A program made the position numbers and the translations under genes. Below the pieces are notes generated by a model. That model saw only the letters and a list, made by a program, of their open reading frames with translations. It did not search any database and was not told the origin of the DNA. Shown in pieces: positions 59,690-64,000 of a DNA stretch of 64,000 nt (position 1 is its first letter; every line of letters begins with the position of its first letter). Origin of the DNA: CAZBME01 sp964645835 (GTDB lineage Bacteria > Desulfobacterota > Syntrophia > Syntrophales > UBA8958); NCBI GenBank assembly GCA_964645835.1, contig CAZYDG010000080.1, positions 1-64,000 of the forward strand, written 5' to 3'.

Positions 59690-59729
59690 TGTCCCATAGC
59701 GGGACGGTATCGTGTCCCGATACGGAACA
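59690..59729. promoter_or_regulatory. Two inverted-repeat sites, likely enhancer for the sigma-54 activator
   Basis: Site 1: TGTCCC-ATAGC-GGGACG (59690-59706). Site 2: TGTCCC-GATAC-GGAACA (59713-59729). Same spacer length, centres 23 bases (about two helical turns) apart. They lie between the divergent operon and its activator gene, about 100-150 bases from the operon's -24/-12 promoter and immediately upstream of the activator's start, so one protein could drive the operon and regulate itself. Confidence 0.72.
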
Positions 59730-59750
59730 TAATAGAGGAGATATTTAGCC

Positions 59751-61775
59751 ATGACGACACCAGGCATTCCTGTTACTGCTACACCTGCCTTTGCCGGGCC
59801 GGAATCCCTAATGCTCAACTATGATGATAAATTTCAGAAAACTCTAAGAGAATGGGATAGATACATAAAAGGAGACCTGGAGATTGACACCCTTGTCATT
59901 CCCTATGAGATTCTTGAATCGTGGCGCCGATGCAGAGCTTATGGTGTAAATCCGCGGCGTGCTAAGATCGGCCAGGCGCTATCGGAGGCTGAATTAGCGG
60001 ATATCCTGGACGATAACGAGGAATTGATCAGTATCAGCCTCCCTTTCATGACGCATCTCTACCGCTTTGTGGAGGGTTCGGGATTCATTGTCGCGCTTTT
60101 CAACCATGAAGGATATCTCCTGGAAATTATGGGCGATGCACTTGATGTATCCCATGTCCGAACGGGGAATTTCGTTCCCGGTGCTTCCTGGTGCGAGGAG
60201 AGGGCGGGAACAAACGGTATCGGTACACAGCTCAAGGTGCGAAAGCCTCTCCAGATTTTCGGATGCCAGCACTTTTGCCGCAATTTTCATAAAGAGACGG
60301 CATCGAGCGCGCCCATCTTCAGCCCCGGGGGCGAGTTTCTCGGCGGTCTAGTCCTTACCGGACGCTATTTGCGGGCAACCCCTCACACTCTGGGTATGAC
60401 GGTCGCCGCAGCGGTGGCAATTGAAAATGAACTGCGCATCAATAAAGCTCTGGCCGAGGTCCAGATTGCAAGCAGCTACCAGAAGACGGTAATTTCCTCC
60501 ATTCCCGAGGCCCTGATCGCCATCGACAACGTCGGATGCATCTCCCTCATAAACGACAATGCTCTGAAGATGTTCTCCCTGTCACGGCAGGAAGTCACTG
60601 GCCGTCCGATTCGTGAGGTGTTCGGTGCGGGAAATGACAATTTCTTCCGCAAGCTCGAAAACAACCTTACGCTGACGGACTCGGAAGTACATATCGCGAC
60701 GGTGAACGGCGCTAACGACTACACGCTGACCTTGAATCCAATCCTGTCCCAAAATGGAACGGTAATTGGCAGGATATTGATTCTAAACGAATATCGGCGA
60801 GCAAAGACCCTTGTTGCCAAAATGATCGGTGCCAAAGCGAATTTTCGTTTTGAGGATATCCATGGCGTCGATCACGGCTTCATGGAAACGGTGAAGCATG
60901 CGCGCCTTGCTTCCCGGACGAGCTCGAATGTTTTGCTCCTTGGAGAGAGCGGAACAGGGAAGGACATCTTCGCCCAGGCGATCCATAATGCCAGTAATCG
61001 ACGGAACGGTCCCTATATCGCCATCAACTGCGCAGCCATTCCACGGGACTTGATTACCTCCGAACTTTTCGGCCATACGGAGGGCGCCTTTACCGGTGCC
61101 CGCCGGGGCGGCAGCCAAGGCAAATTCGAGCTTGCGGATGGCGGGACGATCTTTCTCGACGAGATCGCCGAGACTCCCCTGGAGTTGCAAGCCGTGCTTC
61201 TCAGGGTTATCGAGGACAAATCGATTGTCCGTATTGGGGGAACGCACGTCCGCCCCGTCGATGTGCGGATCATCGCTGCCACAAACAAGGATCTTCTGGA
61301 AGCGGTCCGGAAGGGAAGTTTCCGACACGATCTCTATTACCGCGCCAATGTCCTTACCATCCGCATCGCTTCCCTGCGTGACAGAAAGGATGATATCCCC
61401 CTCCTTGTAGATGCCTTCATCAAGAAGGTTTCCAGAACCCTGGGAAAGAAGATCGAAGACATCGATGAAAAGGTGATCGAGGCTTTTATGAACTATTCCT
61501 GGCCCGGAAATGTACGGGAACTACAGAATATCATCGAGAGAATGATGAATTTTGCCACAGGCAACAAGCTCACGGCAGATCTTATTCCCGAGGAGCTTAT
61601 CCAACCGCCGCGCCTTTTTACTGTAGGTGATACTTTTGAGTCGGCGCGGGACATGGAATACCGTATGATCAAGAAGATGCTCGTCCTCAATATTCCGAAG
61701 ATGGATATGGCAAAGAAGCTGAAAATCTCCCGAAGCTCGCTTTACCGTAAACTGGAGAAGTATGGGCTGCTGTGA
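59751..61775 (+). CDS. Sigma-54-dependent activator, AcoR-like (GAF-PAS-AAA-HTH)
   Basis: 674 residues. N-terminal GAF-like ligand domain (about 70-225) with VSHVRTGNFVPGASWCEERAGTNGIGTQL as in AcoR-type regulators, a PAS domain (about 240-345), AAA+ domain with Walker A GESGTGKD, sigma-54 loop GAFTGA, Walker B IFLDEIAET and a Fis-type helix-turn-helix (MAKKLKISRSSLYRKLEKYGLL). No receiver domain, so it responds directly to a small molecule, perhaps a C4 acid. Divergent from the acyl-CoA operon; ATG 59751 follows GAGGAG. Confidence 0.92.
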   Translation: MTTPGIPVTATPAFAGPESLMLNYDDKFQKTLREWDRYIKGDLEIDTLVIPYEILESWRRCRAYGVNPRRAKIGQALSEAELADILDDNEELISISLPFMTHLYRFVEGSGFIVALFNHEGYLLEIMGDALDVSHVRTGNFVPGASWCEERAGTNGIGTQLKVRKPLQIFGCQHFCRNFHKETASSAPIFSPGGEFLGGLVLTGRYLRATPHTLGMTVAAAVAIENELRINKALAEVQIASSYQKTVISSIPEALIAIDNVGCISLINDNALKMFSLSRQEVTGRPIREVFGAGNDNFFRKLENNLTLTDSEVHIATVNGANDYTLTLNPILSQNGTVIGRILILNEYRRAKTLVAKMIGAKANFRFEDIHGVDHGFMETVKHARLASRTSSNVLLLGESGTGKDIFAQAIHNASNRRNGPYIAINCAAIPRDLITSELFGHTEGAFTGARRGGSQGKFELADGGTIFLDEIAETPLELQAVLLRVIEDKSIVRIGGTHVRPVDVRIIAATNKDLLEAVRKGSFRHDLYYRANVLTIRIASLRDRKDDIPLLVDAFIKKVSRTLGKKIEDIDEKVIEAFMNYSWPGNVRELQNIIERMMNFATGNKLTADLIPEELIQPPRLFTVGDTFESARDMEYRMIKKMLVLNIPKMDMAKKLKISRSSLYRKLEKYGLL

Positions 61776-61979
61776 CGGATGAACGGAGAAGGGCCGGATT
61801 ATCGCAGAAGACATAGAAAGACGCCTTACCGATCCGTGCAGAGATTCCTGCCATCAGTGTAAATACGTTGTTAAAACATAAGTTGATAAAAAAGTTGACG
61901 GGGCCGGTGTTTTTTTGCAAGGTATGCTTGGTTTTGCTTCGATATGGGTTAGACAATCATCACGATTTTAAGGAATCAC

Positions 61980-63500
61980 ATGAATCCCGAGTATCTCCTG
62001 GATATTGCCTATACGAAACATTTCTACGAGAACCTGAATCCCTGGCTGATCAATTATGTCTGTGCCATCAACGGGTTTGCGCCCCATCACCTAAATGACG
62101 AGTTCACCTATTGTGAACTGGGATGCGGAAACGGTGTCAGTCTCAATATCCTGGCTGCGGCCAACCCCAAGGGCCGCTTCTACGGCCTGGACTTCAATCC
62201 CGAGCACATGGCCAACGCCCGCCAGGTTATGGAGGAGGGAGGCCTTGCCAATGTTACGCTTCTGGAACATAATTTTTCCGATCTCCCAAACCTGACACTG
62301 CCCGATTTCGATTTTATCACTCTCCATGGCGTTTTCTCCTGGATCAGCCCGGAGATGAGGAACAGGATTACTACCTTCATAGCCCGTAAGCTAAAACAAG
62401 GCGGCAAGGTCATGGTGAGCTACAACACACCCCAGGGCTGGGCCGTTGTCTCGCCTATGCGGGATTTTCTTCGAAGTTTTATCGAAGACGGCAGAGGTGG
62501 CGATTTGATGGAGAAGGCCAGAAGGGGCCTGGAAGAGCTCTGTTTTCTCCGGGATGCCAAAGCGGCCTTTTTCCAGATGAATCCTATGGCGGGTATGGTG
62601 CTCGATTCTTACCTCCGCTTCGATCTTCGCTACATCGTTCATGAATTTCTCACGCCCCACTGGCAGCCCCTCAACTTCAGCGAGGTCCTGGGCAGTATGA
62701 CGTGCGCTGGTCTGAATTATGCCGGATCTTATCCCGTCGCCCTCAATTACGGGCAGATCACCATTCCCGATACCCTCCATGAATATTTCCAGGGCATAAA
62801 AAACCGGACCGTCTTCGAGATGCGCAAGGATTTAGTGCGCATGACCCTTTTCCGCAGCGATATGTTTTGCCGGGAGACGGCCAAACAGCCGGATACTTAC
62901 CTGGATAAATTCCGTGGTATGGTCTTCGGGACGGTCCTGCGGACAAAGGACTTCAAGTTTAAAATCGATGTACCCGGATGTAACACCATCAACATGCAGT
63001 CTCCTGTATTCGAGATTCTGGCGAGGCTGATGGGGGGCAATGCGATGACCATGGACGCCATCCTCGCAGCTCCAGATCTCAAGCCATATTCACCGGAAGA
63101 AATCACGTCCGCCATCGAATGGCTTGTCTCGACGGATCAAATCAAGCCCTATGCCCGACCCGCACCGAACCTTGAGGGGAACGGCGGGTTCGACATGTCG
63201 CGTTTCAATAAGTCTCTGCTCCAGCGAGAGCTATCCAGGAGCCAACATCTCGCCCTTGCCTCCTGGACAGTCGGCAGCGGCATCCCCATTACCTCTAAGG
63301 ATGGCCTGGCTCTACTGGCCCTGGCGGAGGCAGGCAGTGGGGAGAAGGCAGAGGAATGGGCCGGTCTTTGGAGTGTTCACCACAATCTGGCAGGTCAGAG
63401 CGGCGGCAATGCCCTGCCTTTGGCCACAGTTATAAAGAATGCGGCCTCCCAACCGGCTTATCTGTCCGCTCTGGGACTGGGTGAGGCGCCAGAAGAATAA
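61980..63500 (+). CDS. SAM-dependent methyltransferase with regulatory domain
   Basis: 506 residues. Class I methyltransferase domain (about 40-150) with ELGCGNGVSLNILAAANP (SAM-binding), GLDFNPEHM and LHGVFSWISPEMR. Residues about 220-300 match the methyltransferase regulatory-domain type; the C-terminal half is helical with no recognised motif. Target unknown. It lies just 26 bases upstream of a VgrG gene with a good ribosome site between, so it belongs to a type VI secretion locus at the window edge and may modify a secretion component or effector (inference). Confidence 0.8.
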   Translation: MNPEYLLDIAYTKHFYENLNPWLINYVCAINGFAPHHLNDEFTYCELGCGNGVSLNILAAANPKGRFYGLDFNPEHMANARQVMEEGGLANVTLLEHNFSDLPNLTLPDFDFITLHGVFSWISPEMRNRITTFIARKLKQGGKVMVSYNTPQGWAVVSPMRDFLRSFIEDGRGGDLMEKARRGLEELCFLRDAKAAFFQMNPMAGMVLDSYLRFDLRYIVHEFLTPHWQPLNFSEVLGSMTCAGLNYAGSYPVALNYGQITIPDTLHEYFQGIKNRTVFEMRKDLVRMTLFRSDMFCRETAKQPDTYLDKFRGMVFGTVLRTKDFKFKIDVPGCNTINMQSPVFEILARLMGGNAMTMDAILAAPDLKPYSPEEITSAIEWLVSTDQIKPYARPAPNLEGNGGFDMSRFNKSLLQRELSRSQHLALASWTVGSGIPITSKDGLALLALAEAGSGEKAEEWAGLWSVHHNLAGQSGGNALPLATVIKNAASQPAYLSALGLGEAPEE

Positions 63501-63526
63501 AACCGGACAATAAAAAAGGAGCTCTT

Positions 63527-64000
63527 ATGGCAGACTTCAGCAGTGAAGCGTTTCATGGAAAGAGATTCACCTTCAAAGGAGCATCTTTTCCGGACAGCAA
63601 ATTTGCCGTGGTCAGCTTCCGAGGCTATGAAGCCATCTCCAGGCTCTACCGTTTCGAAATCGATCTTGCAACGGATGATTCCGATATCGATGGTATGATC
63701 AATAAACCTGCCGATTTTGCCATCCGTGGTGACGGTGGACGCGGCAAGATTGTCCACTATCGGGGAATCATAACGGACTTCGAGCAATCGCGCCGCGTAA
63801 ATGATCTTGTTCTTTACCGTGCCGTCCTGATGCCGCGTTTATTCACCCTTACGGGAAGCCGGTTTTCCGAGGTATACCTGGACGAGAAGACGGTACCCGA
63901 AATCATTACCCAAGCCATGAAGAACTGTGGCCTGACCACAAACGATTTCCAGATGAATCTCCTGTCCAGCAGCTACCGCGGCCGGTCCTACGTCTGCCAA
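63527..64000 (+). CDS. vgrG: VgrG type VI secretion spike protein, 5' part
   Basis: The first 158 codons; the gene runs off the right edge. ATG 63527 follows AAAAAAGGAG. The product begins MADFSSEAFHGKRFTFKG; then AVVSFRGYEAISRLYRFEIDLA, KIVHYRGIITDFEQS, LYRAVLMPRLFTLTGSRFSEVYLDEK and VPEIITQAMKNCGL follow the T4 gp27-like N-terminal fold of VgrG. Such proteins tip the secretion tube and carry effectors. No C-terminal extension can be judged. Confidence 0.92.
   Translation, partial: MADFSSEAFHGKRFTFKGASFPDSKFAVVSFRGYEAISRLYRFEIDLATDDSDIDGMINKPADFAIRGDGGRGKIVHYRGIITDFEQSRRVNDLVLYRAVLMPRLFTLTGSRFSEVYLDEKTVPEIITQAMKNCGLTTNDFQMNLLSSSYRGRSYVCQ

Overview
This window reads as chromosomal DNA from an anaerobic, syntrophic-type member of the former Deltaproteobacteria (Syntrophales/Desulfobacterota-like). 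That assignment is an inference from gene content: an HdrABC/Flx-type electron-bifurcation cluster followed by nfnAB, a CoA-binding (alpha) subunit of an ADP-forming acyl-CoA synthetase, 4-hydroxybutyryl-CoA dehydratase, an acrylyl-CoA-reductase-like enzyme, several sigma-54 activators and selenium metabolism. No rRNA or tRNA gene was seen.

Layout. 1-36 is the 5' end of a probable transposase. 213-8733 holds Hsp20, Lon, DedA, a large SPFH protein with a 74-residue tandem repeat, an F0 subunit c and a dCache membrane protein. 9072-18590 holds PEP synthase, the acyl-CoA synthetase subunit, a HlyD/ABC export operon and a YhdH-type reductase. 18637-31212 holds SbcCD, a frameshifted metallopeptidase, a VWA-OmpA lipoprotein, a two-component sigma-54 system, EngB and Hsp33. 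31717-43435 is the electron-bifurcation block: a giant HdrA-NfnB-HdrA fusion, an MvhD-like protein whose frame contains a UGA that must be read as selenocysteine, FlxB-like, HdrC, HdrB, FlxC-like, FlxA-like, then NfnA and NfnB. 43607-44909 (minus strand) is atpB-atpI-atpZ without subunit c, which lies about 36 kb away. 45371-49260 holds a phasin-like protein, a PLD lipoprotein, a metallo-beta-lactamase-fold protein and a DUF5329-like protein. 49287-51243 (minus) is yedF, an AhpD-like protein and arsS (selenium/arsenic). 51923-59531 (minus) is a six-gene acyl-CoA operon. It has a near-consensus -24/-12 promoter and two upstream inverted-repeat activator sites, and the sigma-54 activator gene is divergent. 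The window ends with a methyltransferase and a truncated VgrG (type VI secretion spike).

How the parts fit. The acyl-CoA operon can activate 4-hydroxybutyrate, convert it to crotonyl-CoA and, with a hydratase encoded elsewhere, carry it to acetyl-CoA. The Hdr/Flx/Nfn block can redistribute the resulting NADH, NADPH, ferredoxin and thiol electrons. The UGA codon in mvhD, the selenium marker yedF and arsS (a family with selenoprotein members) together suggest that the organism decodes selenocysteine.

Non-coding structure. At least three families of short palindromic or inverted-repeat elements are scattered through the intergenic regions. One is a roughly 175-190 bp unit with long imperfect inverted arms; it occurs singly at 6512 and 31282 and as three tandem copies at 51338-51862. 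The second is a 124-148 bp MITE-like element with 25-bp terminal inverted repeats, at 13181 and 29973 in opposite orientation. The third is a 55-58 bp double palindrome at 30166 and 43474.
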